64,000 bases of DNA from the NCBI GenBank assembly GCA_009792885.1, contig WMCF01000025.1, forward strand, positions 1,571,852 to 1,635,851, in the 5' to 3' direction. The notes under the pieces are model-generated. The model saw only the letters and a list, made by a program, of their open reading frames with translations, searched no databases and was not told the DNA's origin. A program made the translations under genes and the position numbers. Source of the stretch: Eremophila alpestris peregrina (taxonomy: Eukaryota > Chordata > Aves > Passeriformes > Alaudidae). Below, in pieces: positions 1 through 13,400 of this stretch (the first letter of the stretch is position 1; the number at the start of each line of letters is the position of its first letter).

Positions 1-2061
1 AGGCATCTTGTTGGTCTCTCCCTTAAATGCATAAGTAACTGAGACAGGCTTCTAGTAAGTTTTTCATGAAAACAGCTCTTTCATGGAAAACAGAGTTATT
101 CTATTGCTGCTTCCTTTATAATTTTAAACAAAGAGTCTTAATTTTTGCATGAAGGACATTTCAAATCCCACTTTCCAATTTTAATCACAAAACAGTTTTG
201 CAGCATTTATTAGAGTAACAATGGCTCTTCCCAGGGAGATGTCTTTGCTGGATGAAGTGGCAGCTAGCAAATATCATGTAGCTGGTAGAATACCAAAGCA
301 GGAACCCATGGCCATGCTCTCTCCCTTTCCTCTTTTCAGATCTTGCCCAGAGCAGTTTCAATCTGAGCTTTGAGGGAACAGTCCCTTTCCTTGGTCTGTT
401 CTCTCCTTGATTGAACATAAATGCACTTCTCTGGACTGTGAGAGGACGGAGTTGTGTCTCCATGTGGAAGAGAGACACTGTCCCCTGTTCCTTCACCCCA
501 CAGCTAGCAAAGACTGAAGACAGACATGACTCTCTGCACTGACAGCACACACACGACAGAAAATGTCAGTCACCCTGAAGCCCAGGTTCAGATGAGCAAA
601 AGCCCATGCCCAGTGTTTCCTCTGCTGGGTGCAGCCAGAATATACAGAAACCAGACCAAGTCTCAGGTGCAGCTGAAGTCATCAAGCAGCTATGCCATTT
701 CCTACACTGTGGCTGTCCCCAGATCCTGCAGGAGAATTCTCCCCAAGCCCAGGCCTGCTATTTAGACCTATACAATCTGTCACTGCCACCTCAAGACTCC
801 CAAACTTACAGCCCTGTGCTGCAAATTCTGCAGCCAGTTAGGCCAGTAACATCCCAGGACTATTTGGGGACTTGGCGAGCTCAGAGCAAGGGCACCAAGG
901 CCTCCACAGCTGCACAGGACCAAAGCAAATGGAAACTGCATCAGGTTCTGTATGTAGGCTTAGTTGTGAGAGCATTAGACTGCTTTCTAGCAAGGGTTAA
1001 CTAGATCAATACTGCAGGTTTCTGCCAGCATGGGCTGAGGGACAGCAATATACAGCTCTTGGGGGCTAAAGCTCTGCCAGTGCAACATTCCAGACCAATA
1101 TATGGCCAGAACCACACACCAACCAGAAGCAGTTTACTGTGCTTGTACTGTGTACAAGCTATAATGTGTTCACTTGATATTCAAAGCTGTAAACACAGGA
1201 GCTGCCCTTAATTTCACTGTGACTGAAAGTATACAGAACTGGGTCTTATCCTTGTAATATTACCTTGAACTCCGCAAGGTGAGCAGCCATTTACATCTTT
1301 AGTAGATTAGAAGTGCTGGCTTCATTTGAGTTTGCTTTTCAAATAAATTTAATTTTGAGGATTCGGTGTCCTTTTTGTTCCTGGTATGTAAAAAGCTAAT
1401 CCACTTATTTGTGTACACATCCCTGCTTTAAGGTGCTTTATGACCACACACGTTTTGTGACCAAGTTACAATTTATCATATACTGGTGCTGAAGAAGATT
1501 AAATCCAAAACCTTGCCATTCTGGAGAAGTGGTCACTGTGAACAACGGATCTAGATCTAGATTTGTCAGCAGTTTGACAAATACCATGTTTTTACCCTGA
1601 TGGTAAATTGTCTGTAAAGAAAATAAAGTTTTTCTAAGTGTGTTTGCCATTCTCTAGTGTACTGGGTTTGATTTATCTAGCTCCAGGTTTACCCTGAACA
1701 GTTCACAGTGAATAACAAACTGACTGGACAACATACAGCATCTGGCATTCAAAGATGGCTGTGCATGCATCCAACTTGGTTTATCCCACCATAGGGCAAT
1801 CTGGCTTGAACTATCATTACAAAATAGTATTCATCAATTTAATACAACCTGGTTTATAAGTACCTGAGGTGCTGAGAGATGCAAATAAAAAGTTTCTAAT
1901 TTAACAGTTTGTTTAGAAGTTGCTGGTTTCAAACTGTGGTTTCATGCATAATGTAACTACCCCTTCTAAACACTGATAAGTCTTTAAATCTGGCCATGAA
2001 GCTGAATTAAAATTTCCATGGCCACAGAATAAAAAATAATTCCAAATTAATCAAACATTCC

Positions 2062-2099
<38 letters not shown>

Positions 2100-4070
2100 C
2101 TGTTAGTGACCCTGAGCCACTTACAGCTCAGACTACCAATCTCCTGGTGCCAGAACAGGTAAGCCCACATGCACATTGCACATCCTTATCTCCCATACAG
2201 ATGCTATTACTTTCATCCTCAGCAGCTCCCTTCCATAACCTGACAGACAACGAGGAATATTTAATTTGAAGATGCTGAAACTGCTTTGTTTCCGTAAACT
2301 ATTCGGGAAGTGGCAGATACAGGATTTTTTTTCTGACAATTTCCCTTTCTCTTTCATTAGAAAACTCCTAAGAAGGTGCTGTCACATCAGAACAGTGACA
2401 CTGCACACCTTCACCCTGCAAAAATGAAAGAAGAGATACAGAAACATGTAATGTGATGACAAATGCAGTTTTAAGAGCTCCTCATGCTTTTTTCTTTATA
2501 TTTGCTTCTTTTGTGCAGTCTTCCCTCCCCTCAGTCGTGCTGATGCAACCATACACTGAACAAAACTATACTGAAGTGATTTGATCTGGAAACCAAACAA
2601 AACCAAACCAAATAAAATAAAATAAACCCCAAATCTGGGTCTGGTTTGTAGTGCAACCCTACAAATAATCATCTGGCACAGAAGTGGGTGAACAACAGTG
2701 CAGGAAAGGCGCCTTATTAAAATAGCTTTGCTGGCTGGGAAAACACTTGTGTAACTGCACTTGTCTATACAGAATGGATGGTACTGAAGAATCAGATGCT
2801 ACAACTTTTCACTGATCATTTTGCCCATTTCTAGTTGGCCAGGGTTAAAAGTTTCTGCTGTTTTCATGTGACCACATGACAGCTCGCTGTTTGTAATTCC
2901 TTGCTGTTTCTCAATCATGCTGACCCCCTCCATGAATGGAGGAGGACATTTGTGGAGCTGAATGCCTCAGCAACGTGCCATGAACTGCCTTTCTGCTGGC
3001 AAAACAAGAGGAGTGGTCATTTCTTACTACCACCGCCTCCATCAGTCTTGGAGCTGCAGTGTTCACTGTTAACCAAACTGGAAAGATCTGTCAAATGGTG
3101 AGGCTAAATTAACCTGCAAATTTTCTTCAGCAATTCACACATCAAAACACTGGTGTGATCTCTTTTCTTTTGAAAAGAGCAGCATACATTGTTTTCCAGT
3201 AAGCTGTGACAGCTAAATGCTCAATATGGACTGAAAAGTCAAGAAAAGAGAAACATATTTACTGTGCCTTCTTATATATTAATTATAACTTTCTAAGAAA
3301 ATGAAAGCTTTATTGCAAACACATCTTGATTACTGAATGAAAATGCTCTTTCACATTTCAAAAATGTTTCAAGATCCCCAGAAAGAAGACAAAGTGTAAA
3401 CCTTACTGTTAAAATTACCACCTGCTCATCCTTAGAGAAATGGTACACAAAATGCTTATTGTGAATTTTAATGCAGTAGAAGTGCCAACGCTATTTCTCC
3501 AAGACAACTTTTGCACCCTGTTTTAGAAAAGCACTTGGACGCAGATGTTACCAGGTGAAATTCAGCAGCAGATGTCCTGTCAAAGGCATGCCAAGCAACT
3601 TGAATTTATTTTAGCGATCTGCTGGCACTCCAGTGTAAATGGCTCTCAGTGTTATTAACTAAATCCTCCTGGCTCACCTGGAATGGATTTAAACCCATTT
3701 TTGTCTTGCAGAAGGAACCACACAAGAGTAATCTGATTAGTTTAGAAGCTCCTGGAATGAATAAAGATGATGCTTATACTGAAGTGTGTGGCAAGGAACA
3801 ACAACTACCAGCAGCAGGTTTCCTGCTTTTCCCAAAGACCCAAAAGCAAACTTTAGCATCCTGTTTCTATGCCAGTATCCCAGCATATCTTTGCACAACC
3901 ATCTTATTCCAACAATTTTGCTAATGTGACTTCGGAGATGGGTTGAAATCAAGACCTGACCTGGGAATGCCAAACTCTGAAGTGTTGCTTCTTCCTAACT
4001 CTGCTAACAATTAGAAGTATTTCCACCAAAGCCCAACAGAAAGATTTAAGCTTCAAATCAGGGCCTTAAT
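1..4070. other. Noncoding stretch, no supported gene
   Basis: No frame in this stretch shows a convincing coding pattern. Open frames are short, have no recognisable motif and are not bounded by paired splice sites, apart from one exon-like piece near 3.71 kb noted under rejected items. It holds a TA microsatellite at 2065-2094. If the minus-strand exon ending at 4784 is real, this is the 3' untranslated and downstream part of that gene. Confidence 0.5.
2065..2094. repeat. (TA)15 microsatellite
   Basis: An uninterrupted run of 15 TA units lies between a short C run and an A run. It is likely length-polymorphic. Confidence 0.95.
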
Positions 4071-4088
4071 TTTATTTCTATTTTTATT
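4071..4088 (-). other. Two candidate polyadenylation signals (minus strand)
   Basis: Two AATAAA hexamers on the minus strand (read as TTTATT at 4071-4076 and 4083-4088) lie about 700 nt past the stop codon of the candidate terminal exon at 4784-5047. The spacing suits a vertebrate 3' untranslated region. The hexamer is common in AT-rich DNA, so this has weight only if that exon is transcribed. Confidence 0.2.
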
Positions 4089-4783
4089 CTCCATCAACAA
4101 TATAATTGCCTATATTATATTTTAATAATTTGCAGTGACTTTTCCAATGCAAATAAGGCTCTGCAAAATATCTGCAGTTCCTCACTAAGCCTCTCTAGAT
4201 CAGGAAAGGACTGTTGCTCTGTTGGAGAGCGTACGCCAGTCACCACAAAACCACAAGATCTGAGCAGCTAAGAATTGCATGCTCCTAGCATCTCCCAGTG
4301 GTTCTGCTGTCCTCAGCAGCCCTCTGATCCAAACTCATGACCCACATCCTGCCCACTCAAACAAAACCTGCATTGACACTTGTTCCTGGCTCTTGGCTCC
4401 AAACTTTCCCGTGCTGCCTTCTGCAGGCATGGTAGCCTGGTGGCCTCCTGCCACAACACTACCTTTGGACCAACATGAATTTTTCCACATCTTCAAATCT
4501 GGACAGACACCGCCTCTCCCTGCATAACAAACCAGAGAATGATCATTATCTACTGGCTTGCAGCCTCCAGACTTGGGACAACAAAGCATCCAAAGCTCAT
4601 CCTGTCCCACAGCTGCCCCCCTTTCCCGCTTGCTGCCGTCACAGCTGCACACACTGCGCTGGGAACCTTGGGGACCAGAGCAGTCTGGCTTGCCCATGGC
4701 CAGCAGCCAAGAGGGACAGATAAGCCTGGCTGCACTTCTCCCTTCCCACACTGCTCAGAGTCAGTTCCTAATCCCAATGCTAT

Positions 4784-5047
4784 CTATCCTTCTCCCTGCC
4801 ACCCTGGGGCAGCGCCAGCAGCGAAGTCTCTTGTCTCCAGTTCATCTGATTTACACACAAGACTGTTATTTCCTTTCCTGAAGAAATCCTTGCTCTTCAT
4901 CACACCATTTTCAATTCCTAGATTAACTTCTTTGACAAAATCCTCATTCATTACACCAAACTGATTCATGTCCTGAACACTGCTCATCTCATGCTCAAAG
5001 GGAATGCTGGTCCTCTGGAAAAACTGCTGCAACGATGTAATTTGGGA
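4784..5047 (-). CDS. Candidate terminal coding exon of an unrecognised minus-strand gene
   Basis: This frame is open for 87 codons after a good splice acceptor (…TGTGTTACAG just above 5047) and ends in TAG at 4784-4786. The predicted piece starts SQITSLQQFFQRTSIPF and continues as a polar, acidic, non-repetitive stretch including NQFGVMNEDF, which reads like ordinary protein and not low-complexity DNA. It begins in phase 0. The next candidate exon upstream (5939-5998) ends in phase 0 with a GTAAGT donor, so the two join in frame. No transmembrane segment or known domain is visible. I do not recognise the family. It could be a chance open frame, and transcript data or conservation of this frame in another bird would decide. 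Confidence 0.4.
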   Translation of the reverse strand, partial: SQITSLQQFFQRTSIPFEHEMSSVQDMNQFGVMNEDFVKEVNLGIENGVMKSKDFFRKGNNSLVCKSDELETRDFAAGAAPGWQGEG

Positions 5048-5938
5048 CTGTAACACAATATGCATGAATAATAAGGCCAAATCAGAGGTACAGAAGAAAC
5101 CACAGATCTGGATTTTCCTAACTTCTAAGAGCTTGTTTCTGCAACTTAAAAGTTCTTTTCATGTTTTCAGTGCAATACTATGTACTTGTTAAGCACTGAC
5201 AGTGGGGTTAGTGCCACAGTGGAAACAGATATAAAGAGAGCCTCTGTCTTGGGAAATATCCTTTCAAGCAAAAAAGATGCATAAAGAAAAGAGACTGAAC
5301 CCCTGTGGCCTCACACAACTTCATGATCACCTCCCACCACCAGCCAACTAAAATCTACAGGCATCACAACCCTGAACCACTACTAGGGGATACACAAGAA
5401 TTCCTTCATCTGGAAATAAAGCTAAACACAACTCAAGTCTATATTGTTACCAATCAAGTGTGACAGCTCTTACAGCATAGATATTAAATCCCCAGTGTTC
5501 AACCAGCCTTCATTCATAAAAACAGTCTGGATTGGTTTGGTTTTCTTTCTGAGCAAAAACTTGCACTGCAAGCTGCCTCAGTATGGAGGCTATGCCCTAG
5601 CATTTACTTCATTAAGTTTCATTGTTCTAATCAGTAGCACTTTTGGTCTGCACTACAATTAACATCACATAACATCACACACCAAGAGTTTTTAAAATGA
5701 GAGTCAGAGTTGCATGCAAAAGACCAATGCAAAAAAAAAAAAGCAGCACTACCTTTGGTTCTGTTCTCTTCTTCCTTGCAAGACTTGCAACTGCTCTGTT
5801 CACTGTTTCCATTTCTAATAAGTGCAATTTTAATATGCTGAGAATTTTAGACACTCAAAAAATTCGCAGACATTTTTGGGCTTCTCAATATAAAGAGTCA
5901 CTCTATGCTAAATTAAAAAGGAGTGAATAATCACTTAC

Positions 5939-5998
5939 TTGGAACAAAGACTCTTTTAGTTTTCTGAAGTTGCTATGCACATTCATGTGAAAATATAA
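5939..5998 (-). CDS. Candidate 60-nt internal exon of the same minus-strand gene
   Basis: A 20-codon open frame (…NFRKLKESLFQ at its end) lies between a pyrimidine-rich acceptor (CTTTCTTGTTTCCTGTGATCAAG) and a perfect GTAAGT donor at 5933-5938. In this form both ends are phase 0, so it splices in frame to the exon at 4784-5047. An alternative acceptor inside it (after TGCATAG) would give a 34-nt form whose start phase fits the weaker upstream candidate at 6450-6497. The lysine, glutamate and leucine pattern across the junction suggests a helical or coiled region, which is inference only. Short exons like this are easily mimicked by chance. Confidence 0.35.
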
Positions 5999-6449
5999 CT
6001 TGATCACAGGAAACAAGAAAGCTTTGTAGTTTGCACTTTTTGGGCTTACAACCACAGTCCTGTTCAGAGTGGTCACAAAGACATCACTTGAACTATGTGA
6101 ACAGCCAGTTCACACAGTGCAAGCCACATCCCAGACCTGCCCATGCTGCCCACAGCAGCCTTTTACTTTGCATTTTGGACATAGCACGATGTCCTCCATA
6201 GCATAAGACAAGGCTGCCTCAGGGAAACCATGCTCTCAGGGCAGATTTGTGCCATGAGTGATACAGCTGGGGGCAGAGAAGACCTACTCAAACCCTGGAA
6301 GACATCACAGGGTGCTGCTGCCATGCCGTGCAGTTGTGAGCGTGCACCAGCAGTCAAAAGAGCTCTCTGGCCTCAGACCAGACACAACCCTGGGCATTTC
6401 AACAGCACAGAGTGCCTTCATCTGCAGTTATGTAGGTTTAAGTACTCAC

Positions 6450-6497
6450 TTATAAATAGGCCTTAAGCTAAGGAAAATTAGTTTACAAGTATTTTTG
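6450..6497 (-). CDS. Weak candidate 48-nt exon (minus strand)
   Basis: A strong acceptor (TTTCATTTATTCTTAAG) and a strong GTGAGT donor bound 48 nt. Only one of the three frames is open, starting with one nucleotide of a split codon and ending with two. That phase matches the candidate exon at 7351-7425 and the shorter form of the 5939 exon. No domain is recognisable and the piece is too short to judge by composition. Confidence 0.2.
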
Positions 6498-7350
6498 CTT
6501 AAGAATAAATGAAACAGAGACATTAATATGTGAAGTCACTCTAGAAGCTGAGGCAAAAAAAACCCCAAACATTTCTTGCTGTTGAGGGGGTTTTTAGTAA
6601 GACACTCAAAACCTGGGAACAGTATTTGTTCTTTGATCCCAGCAAACTACCATCTTCATTAATGCTAGCATCAAAAAAACCCAGGGCTATCACTGCCCTT
6701 ATCCAGTTACTGCTGGGCAAACACGGGAACTTGAGGCTGGAGAGGCAGCAAGAATTCCTCAGTCCTCTTCCCAAAGAAGCTGTGCTAAGTCTGCTTTAAG
6801 ATTCCCAGGATGTGAAGGTTTTGACTTGTTCTGTACTGGAACATGAGGATATATGATGTGAGGCACTAAAGTGCCTCAGTAGCTCAGCAACAGCAAGCAA
6901 TGCAAATAATTCCATGAAGCAGCACATACAGAGAGAGTCTTTTTGCCATGGCACAATATCAGTGACTCTATGGATGGAACACTTTTCGTCTGTCACTGAT
7001 CTATAATTCACTTTGTTTTTGTCATCCTGCATTATCATACAGTTTAACACTGAAAGCAAACTTCATCCATCAATTACTCCTATCTGACAACAGGCTATGG
7101 TAATATTTCTTATTACATGTAAGCAAATAGGGTACAAATTTAAAAAATTGTAATGGACTGCCTATCTGGAGGACTTTTCTAATGAAATTAGATGTGTTTT
7201 TTTGGCATTTCTAATACTGATTTTCACTGAATGTATGTATTTACGGATGTTGTCTATCAGATGTCAGAATGCACCTAATTTGTTCACAGTAATTCTGTAA
7301 AACAGAACAACAGCCTTCACTGGGTCAGTGGCAAAGTGGTGTCCACTCAC

Positions 7351-7425
7351 TTTAACTTGAAGCACAATTCCAAGTGTGTCACAGACATGGTGTCAGGTGA
7401 GCATTCACACAGGAGTTTGCTTGGG
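7351..7425 (-). CDS. Weak candidate 75-nt exon (minus strand)
   Basis: The stretch ends in a GTGAGT donor (7345-7350 as read on the plus strand) and is preceded by an acceptor with a moderate pyrimidine tract (CCTCTCTTGTACTGCACTAAG). One frame is open for 24 codons (containing LLCECSPDTMSVTHLELCF). It begins with one nucleotide and ends with two, which is compatible with the exon candidates at 17207-17299 and 6450-6497. The link is speculative because the intron to 17.2 kb would be nearly 10 kb. Confidence 0.2.
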
Positions 7426-7429
7426 CTTA

Positions 7430-10400
7430 GTGCAGTACAAGAGAGGCCTTAACACGATGCCTTTATCTTATGAAGATTCTCTTTCCTTCTTATTTCTTCT
7501 GCTCAGACTAAAACACAGATACAATTTCCACAACATAAAACTGCTTTGTTCACTTCCAAGCTTTGCAACAACTAGAAATAATATAAGAAAAATAGAGGCA
7601 CCTATTCCATAACATTTGGAAGCTTGAATTAAAATCAGCACCAGTATTTTCTGCGCCCCCCAAGCCCCCTGTTCCCAGGACAACAGGGAACTAGAATAAT
7701 GTATAAAGTCAAATTCTCAGGATGTAAAAAACAACAACAAGGTTCTTGCTTGCCTGATTTTTTGGCTGTTCAGTTTGGTTCTGCTCTGTTAAGCTAGGAT
7801 GAAATCACAGCAAACACTACACTAACTCTTCTGTTAATTAACAGCCTGCTTCGCAAAGGCACTTTTCATTCCCACAAAAAGTGCTGCATTTCCACAAAGT
7901 ATCACTTGTAGTAAGGCATTCAAACATGCTAATCGCAGCTTTGCCTCCCAGGGAAGATGTATGAGCTTACTCTGCATTAGTTAAAGGCTTCTGAGTTGAT
8001 TTCCTTTTATTACTGTTATTACAACTTTGAAAAAGTCGAATTTGTTTTACTTTTGCCAACTTGCACAAATCCAGCTCAAGAACGGCGATGACACTCCGAT
8101 AAGCTTTACCAAGTTACACATAACCCAGTTAGGTTGACAACAGTGTCACAAAAATGCAGAGATGAGGGGGCTGGGAAAGAAATTTCTTCAGACATCTCTG
8201 TTTTTTTTTCCACATAGACTTGTGTACATTGGCTATGATGGGAAAGGGATGGAGAAGTGACCATGCACTGTGCAAAGAAGATGTGATTGCAAATTGCAAC
8301 ATATGCAAATCCTCCAGTATAGCTTCCTCTATTTTTATGATTCTAACTTGTATTTTTATCGAGTATTTCAAGCTTTATTCCTCTGCTTCAGTTTTATTCT
8401 GCTGCTGGTTAGTAATTCAAAGATTGGAAAGTTCAGTCACAAGACAACAGGATTCAGCAGTTGGTTATTGCAAATTCCTGTTTACTGCAAACACTGATGT
8501 AAGTGAATAAAGAATCTGGGTCAAAAAAGCACAATAGAGGATGCTACCTGTCTTTGTACTGAATAGCAGGCAGCTGGGAAATTGGCAAGCTTTAGCATAA
8601 AATCAGAGTGCAACTGCTTCAATAAGATGATTTATTTTTTTTTATAAAGGCATTTTAAATGTTCAGCCCAAGTAAGGAAAGTTGTGTTTCCGACTGAATT
8701 ATGGCTTCACTTCCCAATAGATCTAGGCATCCGTGGCTTGTACTTTCGTATCCACACAGCAGTGAAATTCATCTTGCTAGCACTGATTGTGTTGCTAAAC
8801 AAATTAGCAGGGGACTGGACCTGTAGGTCTGGGAAGAAGCACTCTTTAGAACAGTTGTCCATTGCTAGATGGAGAAAGAGAAAGAAAAGATGCCATGGAG
8901 AACACATTATTAGGATACTGCCTGGGAAGAGAAGCCCCCAGGGACATTGCTGCTACACTGATAACATATGACAATCTGCTTGGAAGATTCTAGGGTAATG
9001 TTATAACAAGAATAAAATTGATGATGCGATTTTTGACCATGAGTAAGTGGTGGGAGATTGTACAATATTAAGAAAAAGACAAAAACCAGGCCACTGCATG
9101 AAGAGAATCTCTGGAGTGCATGAGGACTAAGGTAACAAGGCATGGAGAAAAGAACATGAAGGAAGCAGAGAGCCCTAAAACAATTTACAATGAGTCACAG
9201 TTTTTCCAAATAACACATCAACATAAAAATATATCCAGTTGTCATCCAAACAATATGGCACATCCCTAACCAGATCTTGAAAAGAATAAACTGTCTCCTG
9301 AAAGGAGCATTTGGATGAGCCTTTTTTCAATGAAATGTGTGATTAATACCTTTAAAAACAATTTCAATAGACAAACACATACGATGATATGTTGTTATTT
9401 GTTGAAGGTGTTGCCCTCTTTGAAAATGTCATGCATTGAGAGTTGAGGGCTCTTCAGAAGTTCACATACACAGAGCACATTATGCATTTTTAATCTGCTA
9501 GTTATATTCATACACAAATTTGGTCAAACAAAGCCAGCAGAATTGTTTTTATGTTTTTTTTTCCCTGAAAATACATATACAAATTACATAGACAAAGCTT
9601 TTAGTACCTCAGTTTCACTAGATATTGTTTTCACTGGGACTAATAAAAGTCTAGAGTAAATTAATTTATCTTATTGGTATTACTGCATAGGGATGGGAAA
9701 GGCAGATTAGGCTCCAATTTACAGTACTAAAAATAGTCAAATACACTTGCTGTAGGCATTTTAAAAATAGAATCTTATAATTTTTAAAAGTTCATTTAAA
9801 TCTACACTTTCTTCAAAATATGGATTGAACCCCCAAGACTCCTGTAGTGGAAAACACCAGGAACTCTGCCGTAAGAATAAATGGTAATGGAAATCGTAGG
9901 TAAATTAATTGCCTACAAACATGCCTTTATTGTAAAAAAAAAAAAGTCAGGATAAGATTGATTTGTTACAATGTAAATGTTAGGTGCTGCAGAGTCAATT
10001 AGTGAAATAAAAAGTTAGAGTAAATCCATCACTGTCAGTTAAGATGTATTAAACATAAGATTGTTTCTGGTGTTCTTACACATGTAAAGACCTTTACCTT
10101 TAGGCTTCTGTTAGTCTCAGTGTGTGTGAGCATCAGCCTGCCATCACAATGCTCAAATAATATATACATTTTAATCTGCTGTTTTCCTCATTTAAAGACA
10201 AACTGCTAAGCAAAACGTTATGTCCCTACTGCTGCTTTAGGATGTATTAAAGAACTCAGCAGCAGGACCGAGCATTTTTGCTCAGACATTGTGTGCTAAT
10301 GTCTTTTGTCCTGCTTTCTTTTCTGGTCCCTTCCCCAGTGAGCAGCTCTGAGCAATGAATCATTTTGATTAGTCAAAGTTTTGTTGTTCACTCCTTTTGA

Positions 10401-13400
10401 AAAGCACATGCTGCTCTGTCGTGTTCTGGATCTAGGTGTTTCCACCACCTCCAAAAAAAGGGCAATAGGTTTTGGGAACTTGTGGAAAGCCTGGATGCGT
10501 GTCAGCTCCCACTCCCACACCTCGAAGAGGGGATGTGTCAGCCCAGGCTGCCCTCCTGCCAACTCGGATGGAGTGTGCTGACAGCACAGTGTGAAGAGGG
10601 ACCCTGACCTGCTGTTGTGTTTGATACACTTCTGAAATTCCCTAAAACTTCTCTGGATGATTTTGTCCTCTTATTGTCCTCAAGAATCCCAGTCCTATTG
10701 CTTAACCAACAGTGACAGACAGACTGTTCCCACTGCATGATTACATAGATAACAGGAGCAGAAAGTAAAGACCGAGAACCCACATTTTCTTGTAGGAAAC
10801 CAGGCCAATTCTCAGTACTAGCACTGCTATAAGAGGCACCACCAAGCTTACATAGGGAAGACAACCAACAGCATGGAGAAAAAGATGTATTTCTCTAAAT
10901 GCCACCCTGCTGTCCTCTCCAATCCCTGCCCACCAGCTCTGAAGAGGGCAAGATACAGCTCTTTGTGAATTCACCGGGCACAGCTTCAGCCATCTCAATG
11001 AATGAATGTGATGGCAGAAACAAAAGAATTGTAACATTTTGTTCTACACACTGAACCTCAGAGTTCTTGATCTCAAAATGTCACTGGTCAGAGATGTCCA
11101 AAAAAATATGCTTCAGAAGAACTGTAACCTTTAATAAAAAGGTACAAGTACTTTCTAAAGATACAAGTCTTCAGCACAAATACAATGTATATAAATAAAA
11201 ACAAATCCAGCACCACAGCTGGTCTTTAATGACACTTAATTTACATTAAAAAAGCAGAATTGGATGTTTATGGACCTGGCAAAGGATTGAAAAGATTGCT
11301 TTACCTTCAAACTGCTACTAAAAAAAGCCTCCATTTCCACAGATGTGTCCCAATGCACCAGTAATGAGTGTAAGAAAATCTAATCAGAGACAGGTGCCTA
11401 CTGAAATACAAATCCACATCCAGTGGCTCTGTCAGACAGCAAAATTCACCTCAGTAATTTCCCTTTTTGCAGAGAGCAAGCCAGCTTTAAGTCCCTCTTG
11501 AACTTTCAAACTAGGGTTTAAATGAGAATTGGGAGAGGTGTAGTTGTTATGTTGACCACCTGCCTGAAATGCTTAACCTAGGTATGAAGTAGATCACACA
11601 GCACACGAGTCAACGAGCCTTGTGATCAGCGGCGTCAAAGGCTGACAATACATCTAATAATAACCAGCACAGGCACCTCCATATTCAGCATTCATTGCTG
11701 GGAGTCAATTATCCACCATCTATTCAAGGCCTTTTAAAGTCCTTCTTGTGTTACTTGAAAATGAAATTACACCAGGTCAGGTCAGTTGAAATGGCTGAAG
11801 TCCACATCTCCTTTTTTGTTTTTTGGCTGTATGTCAATGCTAGCTGCAAACTTCTAGTAAAGCTGCAGTATTGTATGTAATTAATTATTTATTGATTAAA
11901 AATAAGCTTTTTAATCCAAGGTAGCATTCACAGAGCTCAGAACTGCCTGGGACCAGTCAGTTTTATTTAGCTTCGGCACCAATGACTCTACCCAGAATTT
12001 CTCTAAGCTCAAACTTTTAAGGGCAACTGCTCCTAGAGTGCCCTGTTACAGCCTCTTTTCAGACTGCTGAGGTCTGCCATAAACCTCAGCAAGATGGGAT
12101 ACCCAGAACCCTAACATCTGAACTCCAGAACAGGGAGCATCAAGTGACCTGCCTCAGAAGTGCTTTCACCTGGCTGTCATCCAGCTTTCTTCTAATCTTT
12201 TCAGTTCCAGCATCCTCATTCTGATATAAACTCCACATTATTCCTCTGCCTCTCTCTTCTTACCCATTTAGATTACAAAACTGGCTTTTCCTTTCAGCTA
12301 CCTATAAGCTGATCTGATATCACTGCCAGAAATTCATACTCCACACAGAAAATCATCACAATTATAAGCTTTAATATTTATTTGATGAAGAAAACAATCC
12401 TGAGAGATGAGCTACTTTACTAGGACATCTACCTAGAAATATCTTTATGCAAGTAATCATTCTATCAGCAGTGAAGAAGGATGTCAATTAAATAAAGAAG
12501 CTATGCAGCTGAGTAAGGGTAGGACAGCCACCTGAAGGAAGCCTGGTGCAATTTTACTCTGTCACTGATCTAGGTGATCTAAGGTGACCGCTGCTCAATG
12601 TCCCCTCCTGTAGGCATGGCTGACAGACTCAATGCTTTTCTGTTCAAGGGACTGAGATGTCTCCTGGGGAGACATACTAAGAGGTAAGCTAGTGTGGAGA
12701 TGTCACAGTAAAGGTCCAGAAAGAGAAATGCTCAGGAATCTCAGAGTCTCCCCATGACATCGTATGATGTCCTGCTCTGCCTCATGGTCAAGGCCATCTT
12801 GCTGTGACTAGCTGAGAAGCAGTTCTATCAACACATTTGAAATTAAGTAATAAATTTTAGGTTGATCATCTCTTTTCCATTCCTTCCAGGTAGGAAGGAT
12901 CAAGAATATCAATGATAAAATTTGGAGGTATTTTATATCCTGTTCTCTTGTACCCCAAGAAAGTTTAAGACTGAGTCTTAGATGGGTGGATGCTGGTTCA
13001 GTCAAGAATACATTCGTATTGAAAAAACAAAGCATAACCTACATTTACAGTTAGAAAAGTTACTCCAGAAAGCTGTGAGAAAGTAAAACAACAAGACCTC
13101 ATTGGGGAGCTCATTTTAGGGAAAGCACAGTGGGATGTGTATCCATAGTAAAGTAATATTCGAAAAATCTGACCTAGATAACAGTATTTCTTAGTGACTA
13201 GAATTCATTAAAAACAACAGATTAAAAATGTACTGCACAGGATTCTTTGAAGCCTGAGTGTCACACTCAGATTAAATAACTGAATTTATGTAAAAATGAA
13301 AGCAACTTTTTTTTTTACTTAACAGAAAAATAACAACAAAGAAAGCTGTGAGTTCTGTTATTAAGAAGAAGCTATTAATAAGTCAGAATATGAAAAAGAG

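Noticed and set aside
3712..3821. Exon-like piece after a good acceptor (CATTTTTGTCTTGCAG) on the plus strand
   Set aside because: The only donor nearby (CAGCAG|GTTTCC) is weak, no compatible neighbouring exon was found, and the frame has no recognisable content.
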